Assembly: GCA_014800815.1 (NCBI GenBank) | Contig: JAAVFI010000013.1 | Coordinates: 1-64,000 of the forward strand | Origin: Bacteroidales bacterium | GTDB taxonomy: Bacteria; Bacteroidota; Bacteroidia; Bacteroidales; Muribaculaceae | Length of the DNA: 64,000 nt | Direction: 5' to 3' | Shown: positions 33,338-42,623 of the stretch, piece by piece | Position numbering within the stretch: position 1 is the first letter of the stretch | Layout of the letters: every line of letters begins with the position of its first letter | The notes under the pieces: model-generated | The model's input: the letters and a program-made list of their open reading frames with translations, nothing else | The model's database searches: none | Told to the model about the DNA's origin: nothing | Program-made: the position numbers and the translations under genes

Positions 33338-36319
33338 ATGACAGAAGACTCTTTCCTCCGGTCTGTTGCTGCCTATTATACTTCGGGTGTGCCGGGTCGA
33401 CCCGCGCTCGAATCGCTCGTGTTCGTCCTCCCGAACAAACGAAGCGCGATGTTCCTCAAGAAACATATCCGCGAGGAACTCTCCGCGGGTGTGGCCATGA
33501 TGCCGCGGTTCATGACTATTCGCACCTTTCTGAGTATATTCGCCCGCTATTCCGAGGCGCCTCAGAATGAGTTGCTGTTTATTCTATACACCGCTTACCG
33601 AAAGGTGATGGAGCGCAGAGGCCGTATTGAGACCGTGCGCGAGTTCGACTCGTTTATTTTCTGGGGCGATATGATGCTTTCGGATTTCGACGATATCGAC
33701 CGCTCGCTGGTAAATGCCGACGATTTATATCGCAATCTTAAGAATCTCAAGGAGATACAGGCCGACTATCTCGATGAAGAACAGAAAGATGTGATTCGGC
33801 GTGTGTGGGGCGAAAGCCGTATTACAGCCGATGCGTCGGAGTTCTGGATGCACCTTTCCGAGGGCGACGATGCTCCAATGGCCACTAAATTCGTGTATCT
33901 CTGGGAGATAATGGCCGATGTCTACCACGAATTTCACCGCAGTCTCGAAGAAAAGAAACTTGCCTCGGCAGGCGCGCAGTATCGCTCGGCTCTCGAGGCT
34001 GTGAAAGCTATCGGGCCCGACGAGGTAGACCGCGATACCCACTATGTGTTCGTCGGATTCAACGACCTCAGCACCGCCGAAACTCTCATCTTCGAGCGTC
34101 TGCGCAAGTTGGGCAATGCTTCATTCTTCTGGGATACCGCACCTCTTGCTCTCATCGAAAGTGCTCCATCGACAGCCCTTGCCCGCCCGCTGAGGCGCCT
34201 GCGCTCGTTGGCTGTAAACTTCCCCATGCCCGACGGCTACGAAGTGCCTGATGGTGCTTTCTCTGCCTCGACGGTCATCACATCCGTGCCGTCGAATATA
34301 GGGCAGGCAAAGGCGATAAATCCCGTGCTGACCGATTGGGTTGAGAAAAAATATATTGATTCGGCCGACCCGCTCAATACTGCGGTGATTCTGCCTGACC
34401 AGGGCCTGCTGCTGCCTACGCTCCTCTCCATACCTGCCGATGTTGAGAAAATCAATATCTCAATGGGTCTTCCTTACCGCACTACCACTTTTGCGTCGTT
34501 GCTGCACTCTATCATAAGCATGCAGCTGAGAGCGAGAAAGTTGCGCGGTACCACCCACTACTTCTACGAAGATGTCAATGCCATACTCGCGCATCCGCAT
34601 ATCAGGATTATCGCGGCGGAGGCTGCCGATGCGCTGGCTCTGAAAGTTTCCGACGAGAAGCTGTATAATATCCCCGTTGCTGAAATAGCGTCGGTAGCGC
34701 CGGCCCTTATGCCCGTTTTCAATCCTGTAAGGGATATGAGTTCGGTGGCCGAGGTGGCTCAATACCTTATATCTATGCTCAACTGGATTGAGGAATCGCT
34801 GCCTGAAAAGGATGCGTACTCTGAAAACGGATTCGAGAAGCAGGCTATCGCATATTTCCGCTCTGAAGTACAGTCGCTTTCCACACTCGTGGAGGCTTAC
34901 GGTGTGACGATGACGGACCACACATTCCTGCATCTTTTCGAGCGAATTTTCAATGCTCGCGGCCTGACGGTAAACGGCACTCCTCTCGCAGGTATGCAGT
35001 TGCTCGGCGTGCTTGAGACTCGAGCGCTCGACTTCGACAATATCATTATCCTGTCGATGAACGAGCGTATATTCCCGCGCCGGCAGTACACCAAGACTAT
35101 GATTCCCAATACACTCAGAGCCGGATTCGGGCTGCCCGATTTCGAGAGCCTTGAGTGGACCTACGCTTATTGCTTCTATCGCCTCATGGCCCGTGCCAAG
35201 AGGGTGCATCTTTTCTACGATTCGCGTACCGACGGACTTTCGAGCGGCGAGAAATCGCGCTACATCTCGCAGATGCTGTATCTCATGCCCAAACTCAATG
35301 TGCATGAGAATTCAGTAACTTATATCTCCGAGCCTGACAAGAACGTCGGCGTGTCGATAGCCAAGACTCCTGATGTTATGGCTCTGCTCGACCGCTTCCG
35401 TGCGGGCGGCGACAGGCGTTTCTCGGCGACGGCTTTCAAGACGTACAAGAAATGTCCTCTGCGCTTCTATCTCGAATATGTGCGCCGCATGAGAGGGTCC
35501 GACGACCTCGTGGATTATATCTCGGCGGCCGAATTCGGTACGGTGGTGCATAATACGGTGCAGAAGCTGTATTCCGAGTACAAGAACTGCCTCATCGATA
35601 GCGCTGTATTTGACTCGTGGCTTGATAAGAGCAACGATGCCGTGGAGCGCGCGGCACGCGATATGATTGTGGCTGAACGATATCCGAAGGCCGACCCTGC
35701 TACGGTGGAGATTTCGGCGGAGGCCAAACTGGCTGCCGATCTCGTGGCGAATATTGCAAGAGCCGACTTGCTTGCCGAAAAGAAATTCTATTGCGCCGAC
35801 GGTGCCGACTTTACCTTTATAGCCAATGAGTATCCGGCAGACGGCTCGTGGCAGATCGACGATGACCTGAGTATACGATTCTATATGTCGATCGACCGTG
35901 TAGACCGCATGAATGCCGCTTCGATGCGTCTTGTCGACTATAAGACGGGCGCCGATGAGATTGCGGTGGGGTCGATAGAAGAATTGTTCGACCCTGATTC
36001 GCACAACAAAGACGGTATCTTTCAGCTTCTTACATATTGCGAGGCCTATCTGTCTATCAAGGACGGCGATGTCAAGCTCATGCCTGTGCTTCACCCCATG
36101 CGCAGCCTTTCGTCGGGAGCGGAACTTAGTCCGCTTGTTATAGCGAAGGAGGAGCTGTGGGATTACAGCACTGTGCGGGCTGAATTTCAAAAGCATTTCC
36201 GCAATTTCGTGAAGGAAATTTTCAACGAGGAAGTGCCTTTCAGTCAGTGCGAAGACGATAAGAACTGTAAGTTCTGCCCGTTCCTTACTCTTTGCGGACG
36301 TACTCCTTCCGATTATTGA
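33338..36319 (+). CDS. AddB-like PD-(D/E)XK nuclease with Fe-S cysteines
   Basis: A 993-residue protein of the AddB/RecB-family nuclease group. The N-terminus (SLVFVLPNKRSAMFLKKHI) resembles the inactive helicase half of AddB, without a Walker A. The C-terminal nuclease carries ATAFKTYKKCPLRFYLEYVRRM, FGTVVHNTVQKLY, and the active-site MRLVDYKTGADE. One cysteine in KKCPLRFY and three in the C-x2-C-x5-C pattern CKFCPFLTLC form the iron-sulphur staple known from AddB and Cas4. Its start codon touches the holB stop. The helicase partner AddA is not adjacent. It likely acts in double-strand break processing. Confidence 0.85.
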   Translation: MTEDSFLRSVAAYYTSGVPGRPALESLVFVLPNKRSAMFLKKHIREELSAGVAMMPRFMTIRTFLSIFARYSEAPQNELLFILYTAYRKVMERRGRIETVREFDSFIFWGDMMLSDFDDIDRSLVNADDLYRNLKNLKEIQADYLDEEQKDVIRRVWGESRITADASEFWMHLSEGDDAPMATKFVYLWEIMADVYHEFHRSLEEKKLASAGAQYRSALEAVKAIGPDEVDRDTHYVFVGFNDLSTAETLIFERLRKLGNASFFWDTAPLALIESAPSTALARPLRRLRSLAVNFPMPDGYEVPDGAFSASTVITSVPSNIGQAKAINPVLTDWVEKKYIDSADPLNTAVILPDQGLLLPTLLSIPADVEKINISMGLPYRTTTFASLLHSIISMQLRARKLRGTTHYFYEDVNAILAHPHIRIIAAEAADALALKVSDEKLYNIPVAEIASVAPALMPVFNPVRDMSSVAEVAQYLISMLNWIEESLPEKDAYSENGFEKQAIAYFRSEVQSLSTLVEAYGVTMTDHTFLHLFERIFNARGLTVNGTPLAGMQLLGVLETRALDFDNIIILSMNERIFPRRQYTKTMIPNTLRAGFGLPDFESLEWTYAYCFYRLMARAKRVHLFYDSRTDGLSSGEKSRYISQMLYLMPKLNVHENSVTYISEPDKNVGVSIAKTPDVMALLDRFRAGGDRRFSATAFKTYKKCPLRFYLEYVRRMRGSDDLVDYISAAEFGTVVHNTVQKLYSEYKNCLIDSAVFDSWLDKSNDAVERAARDMIVAERYPKADPATVEISAEAKLAADLVANIARADLLAEKKFYCADGADFTFIANEYPADGSWQIDDDLSIRFYMSIDRVDRMNAASMRLVDYKTGADEIAVGSIEELFDPDSHNKDGIFQLLTYCEAYLSIKDGDVKLMPVLHPMRSLSSGAELSPLVIAKEELWDYSTVRAEFQKHFRNFVKEIFNEEVPFSQCEDDKNCKFCPFLTLCGRTPSDY

Positions 36320-36326
36320 CCTCGCT

Positions 36327-37433
36327 ATGGCCGGTATCTACGTGCATGTTCCTTTCTGTCGGGCCAAGTGCGCCTACTGCGACTTCTATTCGATCGCGGC
36401 GGAGAAATTTATGGAACCGTACTCTCTGGCTGTCGGCGAGGAGTGGAAGGCTCGCAGAGCCGAACTCGGCGGCCAGGGTATAAACACGATATATTTCGGC
36501 GGCGGCACACCCTCATCGCTACCTCGGCAGTTGTTTCTGAACATCGCGCGACTCTTTCCGCTCGATAGGGTAGAGGAGTTTACTATCGAGGTAAATCCCG
36601 AGGATGTCAATCCCGCGTCGGTCAGCTTGTGGCGCGAAGCGGGAGTAAATCGTGTAAGTATGGGCGTGCAGTCGCTTGTCGATGAAGAACTTAAAGCGGT
36701 GGGTCGCAGGCACTCTGCTGCCGAAGCGCTTGCTGCGATAGAGTGCATCCGTGCGGGTGGAATCGGTAATATAAGTTGCGACCTTATATACGGTCTGCCG
36801 GGGCAGACAGAGGAGTCGTGGCTGTATTCGGTGCGTAAACTATTGTCGACGGGTATTTCGCATCTCTCGGCGTATTCCCTTAGCTACGAGGAGGGTACAA
36901 AGCTTAGCAAGTGGCTCGATGAAGGGCGGATAACGCCCGTCGACGATGATGTGGCCTGCCGCATGTATGATACCCTCTGCGCCTGCGCTGCAGAGGCGGG
37001 ATTCGTTCACTATGAGATATCAAACTTTGCATTGCCGGGATTTGAGTCGAAGCATAATTCATCGTACTGGGACGGTCTTACGCCCTATCTCGGGCTTGGC
37101 CCCGGTGCCCATAGTCTTGACTTCCAAGGGGTGCGCCGCATCGTGCCGCCCGGACTTACGCGCTATATAGCGAAGCCCGCAGAGTCTGCTGAGATTGACA
37201 CGGAGAGCGAGCTCGACCGAATAAACGACCTGATCTTTGTGAGCCTGCGTACGGCGCGAGGCCTCGACCTGAACCGTTTGCCGGAGGAACTGCGCAGACG
37301 GCTGCTTGCAGAGGCTCAGCGCTTTATAGAAGAGGGCTTGCTTTCGATTTCGGGCGACAGGCTGGCTATCCCCGAACACCACTGGCTGATAAGCGACAGT
37401 ATTATTCGCGACCTTCTTCTTGAAGAAGACTGA
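36327..37433 (+). CDS. hemW: Heme chaperone HemW (coproporphyrinogen oxidase-like radical SAM protein)
   Basis: A 368-residue radical SAM protein. The 4Fe-4S motif CxxxCxxC is CRAKCAYCDFYS near residues 10-21, preceded by YVHVPF. FGGGTPSSL, EVNPEDV, RVSMGVQS and DLIYGLPGQTEESW follow as in HemN/HemW. The missing N-terminal extension and C-terminal features of true HemN favour HemW, which inserts heme into target proteins. It begins 7 nt after the AddB-like gene and its 3' end overlaps the convergent folC by 32 nt. Confidence 0.88.
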   Translation: MAGIYVHVPFCRAKCAYCDFYSIAAEKFMEPYSLAVGEEWKARRAELGGQGINTIYFGGGTPSSLPRQLFLNIARLFPLDRVEEFTIEVNPEDVNPASVSLWREAGVNRVSMGVQSLVDEELKAVGRRHSAAEALAAIECIRAGGIGNISCDLIYGLPGQTEESWLYSVRKLLSTGISHLSAYSLSYEEGTKLSKWLDEGRITPVDDDVACRMYDTLCACAAEAGFVHYEISNFALPGFESKHNSSYWDGLTPYLGLGPGAHSLDFQGVRRIVPPGLTRYIAKPAESAEIDTESELDRINDLIFVSLRTARGLDLNRLPEELRRRLLAEAQRFIEEGLLSISGDRLAIPEHHWLISDSIIRDLLLEED

Positions 37434-38709
37434 GGAAGTCGGCCACCACGAAAGTACTGCCTCCTACAAATATCGTATCACCCTCTTTTGCAGACGATTG
37501 CGCAGCCTTGAAAGCTTCCGCCACGCTTGCGTAGGCCTTGCCCTCAATGCCGTGTTTGGCGGCTTCTGCCTGCGTTTCTTCGGCGGGACGTCCTCTTTTT
37601 ACGCTCGGCGTGGCGAAGTAATATTTGGCGCCATTCGGCATGTAGTCGGTGATAGTCGAAAGGTCCTTGTCGTTGACAAAGCCGAGTACGAGGTGCAGAT
37701 TGCCGATTTTATTCAGACTTTTACCGAGGTATTCCCAGCCGCCGGGATTGTGTCCTGTGTCGCATATTATCTTTACGGGAGTTTCGCTTATCTGCATCCA
37801 TCTGCCGGCAAGTCCCGTCAGAGAGCATACGTTTGAAAATCCGCGTTTTACGGCCTCTGAATCTATCTTCAGGAATTGCTCTTTCAGCAGGCTGAGAGCG
37901 GTGAGGATTGTCTTGCCGTTTTCTTTCTGGCACTCGCCGTGAAGTTCTCCGCGCACGTCGCCCCACTCGGTACCTTTGTAAATAAGGGCGTCAGCTTCGA
38001 CTTCTATATCGGTGCAGACATCGGCGTCCGAAGCAAGCAGGAGCGGAGAATTATTGTCGGAAGCTGCCTTGCGGAAAACGTTGAGAACAGCGCCTTCGGC
38101 ACGTCCTATAACTACCGGTACGCTCGGTTTGATTATTCCTGCTTTTTCGCCCGCTATTGCTTCCTCGGTATGTCCGAGCAGTGCCGTATGGTCAAGCGAA
38201 ATATTGGTGATTACGCTCAGGCAGGGAGTGATTATATTGGTGCAGTCGAGTCTGCCTCCGAGTCCGGTCTCAATCACGGCTACGTCAACGTCCATGTCGG
38301 CGAAATATCTGAAAGCCATGATAGTAGTAAGCTCAAAGAAGGTCGGAGCAAGACTTCTGAGTTCTTCCGACTGAATGAATTTGTCGGTGAATCGGCACAC
38401 GAAATCTTCGTCGACAGGCACGCCGTTAACACGGCTGCGTTCGCGGAAATCAAGAAGGTGAGGCGAGGTGTAGAGCCCCGTCTTGTAGCCTGCCGACTGG
38501 AGGATGGCGGCGAGGGTGTGCGCGGTGCTCCCTTTGCCATTTGTGCCCGCTATATGTATGCACTTTTTCAGCGCTTTATGCGGATTGCCGAAGTATTCGC
38601 TGATAGCGAGTGTCGTGCCGAGGCCGGGCTTGTATGCGCCGGCGCCGAGATTCTGAAACATCGGCACGCAGCCGTACAGATAGTCGAGGGTTTCCTGATA
38701 TGTGAGCAT
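37402..38709 (-). CDS. folC: Folylpolyglutamate synthase / dihydrofolate synthase
   Basis: A Mur-ligase-type enzyme that adds glutamate to dihydropteroate and folates. From MLTYQETLDYLYG the protein has 435 residues. The ATP site IHIAGTNGKGSTAHTLAAIL, the GLYTSPHLLDFRERSRVNG block, ETGLGGRLDCTNI and DTGHNPGG are all present. The ORF track adds 14 codons that overlap the upstream chromate-transporter gene; the inner start leaves a 7-nt gap. The 3' end overlaps hemW in convergent orientation. Confidence 0.93.
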   Translation of the reverse strand: MLTYQETLDYLYGCVPMFQNLGAGAYKPGLGTTLAISEYFGNPHKALKKCIHIAGTNGKGSTAHTLAAILQSAGYKTGLYTSPHLLDFRERSRVNGVPVDEDFVCRFTDKFIQSEELRSLAPTFFELTTIMAFRYFADMDVDVAVIETGLGGRLDCTNIITPCLSVITNISLDHTALLGHTEEAIAGEKAGIIKPSVPVVIGRAEGAVLNVFRKAASDNNSPLLLASDADVCTDIEVEADALIYKGTEWGDVRGELHGECQKENGKTILTALSLLKEQFLKIDSEAVKRGFSNVCSLTGLAGRWMQISETPVKIICDTGHNPGGWEYLGKSLNKIGNLHLVLGFVNDKDLSTITDYMPNGAKYYFATPSVKRGRPAEETQAEAAKHGIEGKAYASVAEAFKAAQSSAKEGDTIFVGGSTFVVADFLSLLQEEGRE

Positions 38710-38716
38710 CCTGGCG

Positions 38717-39286
38717 TTAGAATAATATGTATCCTGCGATACCTGCACCAATTATGATAAGTATCGGATGTATTTTGGTAAACAATGAAAGACCGAGGCT
38801 TACGGCGGCGAGTATGATACTCTTGGTGATATCCGATGATGTGCTGCCGAAGTTGTCGCTGTTCATCAATATAAGAGCGGCCGAAGCTATAAGGCCTATT
38901 ACTACGGGGCGCAGGCCCGAGAATACACCTTTGAGAGCGACGCTGTCGCGGTGACGGGCTATATAGTGGCCAGCATATCTTACGAGAATGAACGACGGCA
39001 GAACTACCACAAGCGTGCACAGCAGCGACCCCAATATTCCGAAAATCGGCGCTGCGAGTGCGGGCGACGATACTCCGGGAGCGACATATCCTATATATGT
39101 GGCCGAGTTGATGCCGATAGGGCCGGGTGTCATCTGCGAGATGGCAACGATGTCGGTAAACATTTGCTCTGTAATCCAACCGGGCGTAACTATCTCGTTT
39201 TCAATAAGGGCGAGCATTGCGTAGCCGCCTCCGAATCCGAAAAAACCTATTTTCAGATAGCTCCATATAAGTCTGAGGTATATCAT
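38717..39286 (-). CDS. Half-size CHR (chromate) transporter, second of a pair
   Basis: A 189-residue membrane protein of the short-chain CHR family. GFFGFGGGYAMLALIENEIV and QMTPGPIGINSATYIGY are the family blocks of one half of ChrA. Short CHR proteins occur in tandem pairs, each providing half of the transporter; its partner is the gene directly upstream, overlapping by four nucleotides. Chromate/sulfate transport is established for some members, but the natural substrate in gut anaerobes is not clear. Confidence 0.88.
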   Translation of the reverse strand: MIYLRLIWSYLKIGFFGFGGGYAMLALIENEIVTPGWITEQMFTDIVAISQMTPGPIGINSATYIGYVAPGVSSPALAAPIFGILGSLLCTLVVVLPSFILVRYAGHYIARHRDSVALKGVFSGLRPVVIGLIASAALILMNSDNFGSTSSDITKSIILAAVSLGLSLFTKIHPILIIIGAGIAGYILF

Positions 39287-39861
39287 TTCTCAACATCCTC
39301 CTTTCGTGCTTCAAGACGCTTGTGCGACCTTATGGCAAGCCAATAGCCTGCAGCTCCGCCGATTAATATATATAGTATGGGATTTGAAACAATCGGCCAC
39401 TTTGACCATATCAGCAGAGCAACCGCCGCAGGAATCCACGCCAGACGCCACCCTATGCCCGATGATTTTGCTGTGGTAAATACGGGCGCGATGATGAGTG
39501 CTACCACCGCCGGACGTATGCCCTTGAAAATAGCCGCCAGAGTAGGGTTGCTGATGATTGTTTCGGGTGTGAGAAACATCGCTATGAGCAATATTATAAG
39601 GAAAGAGGGGGTGATAGTGCCGGTTGCTGCGGCAATAGCGCCCTTAAGTCCTTTGAGCTTGTCGCCTACGACCACAGATATGTTTACGGCGAGGATGCCC
39701 GGAAGCGATTGGGCAACAGCAAGCAAATCAAGAAATTCTGTGCGGTCGAGCCAGTGGCGTTTATCTACCACTTCGCGCTCTATAATAGAAATCATTGCCC
39801 AGCCGCCCCCGAAAGTGAAGGCCCCGATTTTGGCAAATGTGAGAAATAGTAGTCTTAACAT
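39283..39861 (-). CDS. Half-size CHR (chromate) transporter, first of a pair
   Basis: A 192-residue membrane protein paralogous to the next gene. KIGAFTFGGGWAMISIIEREVV and AVAQSLPGILAVNISVVVG match the same family blocks, with the conserved FGGG and an SLPG version of the PGP motif. Opposite membrane topology of the two halves is known for such pairs and is likely here. It heads the operon CHR-CHR-folC under a consensus promoter. Confidence 0.88.
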   Translation of the reverse strand: MLRLLFLTFAKIGAFTFGGGWAMISIIEREVVDKRHWLDRTEFLDLLAVAQSLPGILAVNISVVVGDKLKGLKGAIAAATGTITPSFLIILLIAMFLTPETIISNPTLAAIFKGIRPAVVALIIAPVFTTAKSSGIGWRLAWIPAAVALLIWSKWPIVSNPILYILIGGAAGYWLAIRSHKRLEARKEDVEK

Positions 39862-39880
39862 AGAGTTTGATTTTCGCCTG

Positions 39881-39911
39881 CAAAATTACGCAAATTCGCC
39901 CACTAAGGCAA
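39881..39911 (-). promoter_or_regulatory. Bacteroidetes-type promoter for the CHR-folC operon
   Basis: On the minus strand TTG (39909-39911), 20 bp, TAATTTTG (39881-39888), about 19 nt before the start codon. It lies just after the stop codon of the DUF6377 gene's neighbour region, inside the 70-nt gap. Confidence 0.75.
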
Positions 39912-39931
39912 ATAAATCCGCTTCGCGCGAT

Positions 39932-41494
39932 TCAAAGGATTGCGGCAAGATTTTCCTCGAAATGGTCCTTATCGGCGAGTCGCGACTTCAGTCTGTTGCG
40001 ATAGGTGTATATCGTATTCACCGAAAGGCCGAGAGCCTCCGAGAGTCTCGCTGTATCAGTTATGCCGAGCTTGAGAAAAGCAGCGATGCGCAGCTCTGGA
40101 GTCAGAGTTTCGGCCGGAGGTATCGGTATCTGTCGGCCCGGCAGCATCAACCCGTTGAGCTTCTCTATGAAATCGGGAAATGTAGAGAGGAATGTTGAGT
40201 CGAAGTTCGTGAAATATTTATCCTTTTCCTGCTGAAGATATTTGCCGGATTCCAGCTCGGAATAGAGGTCCTTCACCTGTCCGGCTTTCAGCTTGCGGAA
40301 TATATGCACATGCAGTTCTTTGCTTTGCTCTATGGCAGAGAAAGCAAGGGAGATTAGATTCAGATTTGTGCGTTGCGACGATGCTGCCTGCGACTCCAGC
40401 TTGCTGCGGAGTTCACTCTCGGCAAGCCTGCTTTCTTTAAGTTTCTGCCGAAGTATCCATACGGCACAACAACCTGCAATACAAGAGAGTGCAAGTAGTA
40501 CTATCCATATCCACGAAGTACGTCGAAGCGACACGGCCTCATCACTTGCCAGGCGTGCATAGTGCGCGCGATCAAAGGATGTGTATGGCTGAGCATACGA
40601 ATAGTCGGAGGTCTCCAATGCCAGACTGATGCACCTTCTGCCGAGCTTGCCGTGATTTTCCTTGATAAGAAGCTCTCCCAGAGTAGCGAGAGCTTCCGGA
40701 CGCGCCATGCCATTGTTGAGATTATACATCACGCGACGTGCAAGCATATTTATATATGTCTGGTACTGAGAGGGCTTTTCTTTGTAATAATCACAGATAA
40801 TCCTCATTGCGTCATCTTTCAGGTCGGGATGCTCGTTCAAGTCCTTCAGAACTTCTGCTAACGATGCCACGGCAAGGTTCGTCTCGCCGTCGAACATGTA
40901 TTTGTACGCTTCAAGGAAACGCCCGACAGTCGACGACTGAGGATAGTAATTGATCAGAGAATCGAGAGACGCGTTTCGTTTTTTGATGTAGTAGTTCTTG
41001 TACTGACCTTTGGGGTACGGCATTTGGAGCGAATTATAGAGCTCCATCGAACTCAACCAGTAATTTTTCTTCAACGACTGCGGAACTGATTCATAATCAA
41101 CCGCATTGAAACTCTCTACCGCCTCCCTCGTCACACCGATAGTAGGCATAAGCGAATACAGCTCCAATCGTATTCTCAATTCATCATCCGGCAAATTTGC
41201 CGTGAGAGCATCCTTCTGCGCAATTCTCAGGTACAGGACGGCGCTGTCTATATTGGTCGAAAGGTAGTTGCGACCGAGTTTTTCCCCGATTATCACCTTC
41301 TCCTGCCCGTCCTCAAGTGTGCGTCGCAGCATCTTCAGGTCCTCGAGCATCTGCTCACGCTCCTTTCGCACGCTCTCAAGTTTGTTGAGGCTCGTGGTAA
41401 GACTGTCGAGCAGCAACTCATTGTTGTGGTCGAGGGCAAAGCAACAGAGTACCGTTGTGGCCAGAATGAAGAGAACCAATAGTCGTTGTTTCAT
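39932..41494 (-). CDS. DUF6377 membrane regulator with TPR region and C-terminal HTH
   Basis: A 520-residue signalling protein of a kind often placed near SusC/SusD loci. An N-terminal signal or anchor (LLVLFILATTVLCCFA) is followed by an alpha-helical, TPR-like periplasmic part (about 25-320), one transmembrane helix near 330-350 (SWIWIVLLALSCIAGCCAVWIL), a coiled coil, and a cytoplasmic end with a LuxR-like helix-turn-helix (LTPELRIAAFLKLGITDTARLSEALGLS then TIYTYRNRLKSRL). It resembles the DUF6377 family. It may sense a glycan or envelope state and act on the adjacent polysaccharide locus. It has its own promoter. Confidence 0.8.
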   Translation of the reverse strand: MKQRLLVLFILATTVLCCFALDHNNELLLDSLTTSLNKLESVRKEREQMLEDLKMLRRTLEDGQEKVIIGEKLGRNYLSTNIDSAVLYLRIAQKDALTANLPDDELRIRLELYSLMPTIGVTREAVESFNAVDYESVPQSLKKNYWLSSMELYNSLQMPYPKGQYKNYYIKKRNASLDSLINYYPQSSTVGRFLEAYKYMFDGETNLAVASLAEVLKDLNEHPDLKDDAMRIICDYYKEKPSQYQTYINMLARRVMYNLNNGMARPEALATLGELLIKENHGKLGRRCISLALETSDYSYAQPYTSFDRAHYARLASDEAVSLRRTSWIWIVLLALSCIAGCCAVWILRQKLKESRLAESELRSKLESQAASSQRTNLNLISLAFSAIEQSKELHVHIFRKLKAGQVKDLYSELESGKYLQQEKDKYFTNFDSTFLSTFPDFIEKLNGLMLPGRQIPIPPAETLTPELRIAAFLKLGITDTARLSEALGLSVNTIYTYRNRLKSRLADKDHFEENLAAIL

Positions 41495-41518
41495 ATCTGT
41501 GTAGTCATATTACGACTG

Positions 41519-41549
41519 CAAAGATAGTGATTTTCATAAATATAAACAA
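41519..41549 (-). promoter_or_regulatory. Bacteroidetes-type promoter for the DUF6377 regulator
   Basis: On the minus strand TTG (41547-41549), 20 bp, TATCTTTG (41519-41526), 24 nt before the start codon. Confidence 0.75.
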
Positions 41550-41913
41550 TTTTTATTTATATTTTTCTCTTTATTGTCGCATATATAACAATCAGAAACA
41601 CAGAATAATAGCATTATAGAATATCTTTACATCATTATATTAGATCTATATTGTGTGCTACATTATCAGAATTATTACTAATTTCGCATCAAGTTATAAT
41701 GGTTAGTAAAACAAAGTTTTTGTAATTCAATTTCTAAGAGATTGATTTTAGGTTTGTAGTCGGAGTAACATCCGATTTCAACAAAGGACCCACTCGCGAG
41801 AGCCGGTCCTTTGTTGTTAATAGGCCCAGTGCTAAATTCAGACATGGGGTAGTGCCGATAAGCCGCAAAACGGCTTGCCGGATAAACTTAAATATTCCAA
41901 TAATAATTCTGAT
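41550..41913. other. AT-rich gap with three hairpins between the DUF6377 and sigma-factor genes
   Basis: No gene is visible. The left 200 nt are strongly AT-rich. The right part holds three inverted repeats: a short TCGGA/TCCGA at 41760-41775, a strong 12-bp stem at 41779-41816, and AAGCCG-CAAAA-CGGCTT at 41860-41876. All lie on the 3' side of the sigma-factor gene, so they would be in its mRNA tail if transcription runs through. Confidence 0.5.
41779..41816. terminator. 12-bp perfect hairpin, probable terminator of the sigma-factor gene
   Basis: CAACAAAGGACC pairs with GGTCCTTTGTTG around a 14-nt loop. It lies about 100 nt past the sigma-factor stop codon. There is no T tract, so an attenuator or processing site is also possible. 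Confidence 0.55.
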
Positions 41914-42510
41914 TTAGTGTAGCCAGGGGGCAATTACCGCAACTATAGTTATAAGAGCGGAACTGATATCCTTACGGAGTGTGCGTAGTGCGAGTTCGAT
42001 GTGTTTTTCGACAGTGCGTACCGAAAGGCCGAGTATTTCGGCAATCTCTTTAGCGGATTTGAATTCGTATCGGTTAAGACAGAAAATGCGGCGTCTCTTG
42101 TCGGGCATCGAAGCGATAGACTTATTGACGGCTTCTTCGAGCTCGATATAATCGTAGTTAGAGTCTACACCCGGCGTTGACATGATGTTTGCGTGTACGG
42201 CATCGTTGAAGCGGTCGTTGAACCGAGTGCTTTTCAGACGAAGGTAATTGAAAATTTCGTATTTCACGAATACATAAATATATGCCGTGACTGAAAGCTC
42301 CTCGCGCATTGACGCTCTGGTGCTCCAGATTTTCATAAAAACGTTTTGAAGGAGGTCGTCGGCCACATCGCTGTTAGCGATAAAACGGAGTATGAAATGA
42401 CGGAAGCGGGGATAGTATCGAAGAAAAAGTTCCTTGAAGCTATCCTCGTCACCGGCTTTAATCCTTATTATAAGCTCGTAGTCTTGGAGAGTGTTTTGTT
42501 TTTTATTCAT
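41914..42510 (-). CDS. ECF RNA polymerase sigma factor (Bacteroidetes SusCD-linked type)
   Basis: A 198-residue ECF sigma factor. Region 2 is near residues 25-95 (FLRYYPRFRHFILRF, DDLLQNVFMKIW); region 4 is near 125-180 (SMPDKRRRIFCLNRYEFKSAKEIAEILGLSVRTVEKHIE). The hydrophobic C-terminus (ISSALITIVAVIAPWL) recurs in the Bacteroides expansion family. It diverges from the polysaccharide locus that holds its likely anti-sigma (FecR, 45.6 kb) and signalling SusC (STN domain). It would direct RNA polymerase to the locus when the transporter binds its ligand. Confidence 0.92.
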   Translation of the reverse strand: MNKKQNTLQDYELIIRIKAGDEDSFKELFLRYYPRFRHFILRFIANSDVADDLLQNVFMKIWSTRASMREELSVTAYIYVFVKYEIFNYLRLKSTRFNDRFNDAVHANIMSTPGVDSNYDYIELEEAVNKSIASMPDKRRRIFCLNRYEFKSAKEIAEILGLSVRTVEKHIELALRTLRKDISSALITIVAVIAPWLH

Positions 42511-42623
42511 ACTCGTATAGATGAGAAGTGTGGGTGGCTCTAAATTACGTAAAAAGCAAATAGCTGATTACGTATTTGGGGAAGAGCGAGTTTTCTCCTG
42601 ATAAAGAAAGAACTATAAAAATC
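42511..42623. promoter_or_regulatory. Divergent control region of the polysaccharide locus, two ATTACGTA copies
   Basis: This 113-nt gap lies between the sigma-factor gene (minus) and the first gene of the locus (plus). ATTACGTA occurs at 42544-42551 and 42567-42574, in direct orientation with start points 23 bp apart. No standard TTG/TAnnTTTG pair is present, which fits control by an alternative sigma factor. The same word recurs at 45539, 58587 and 60149. Promoter function is inferred. Confidence 0.5.

Noticed and set aside
41760-41880. tRNA gene among the hairpins
   Set aside because: No T-loop GTTCRA sequence or cloverleaf arrangement; the stems are adjacent simple hairpins.
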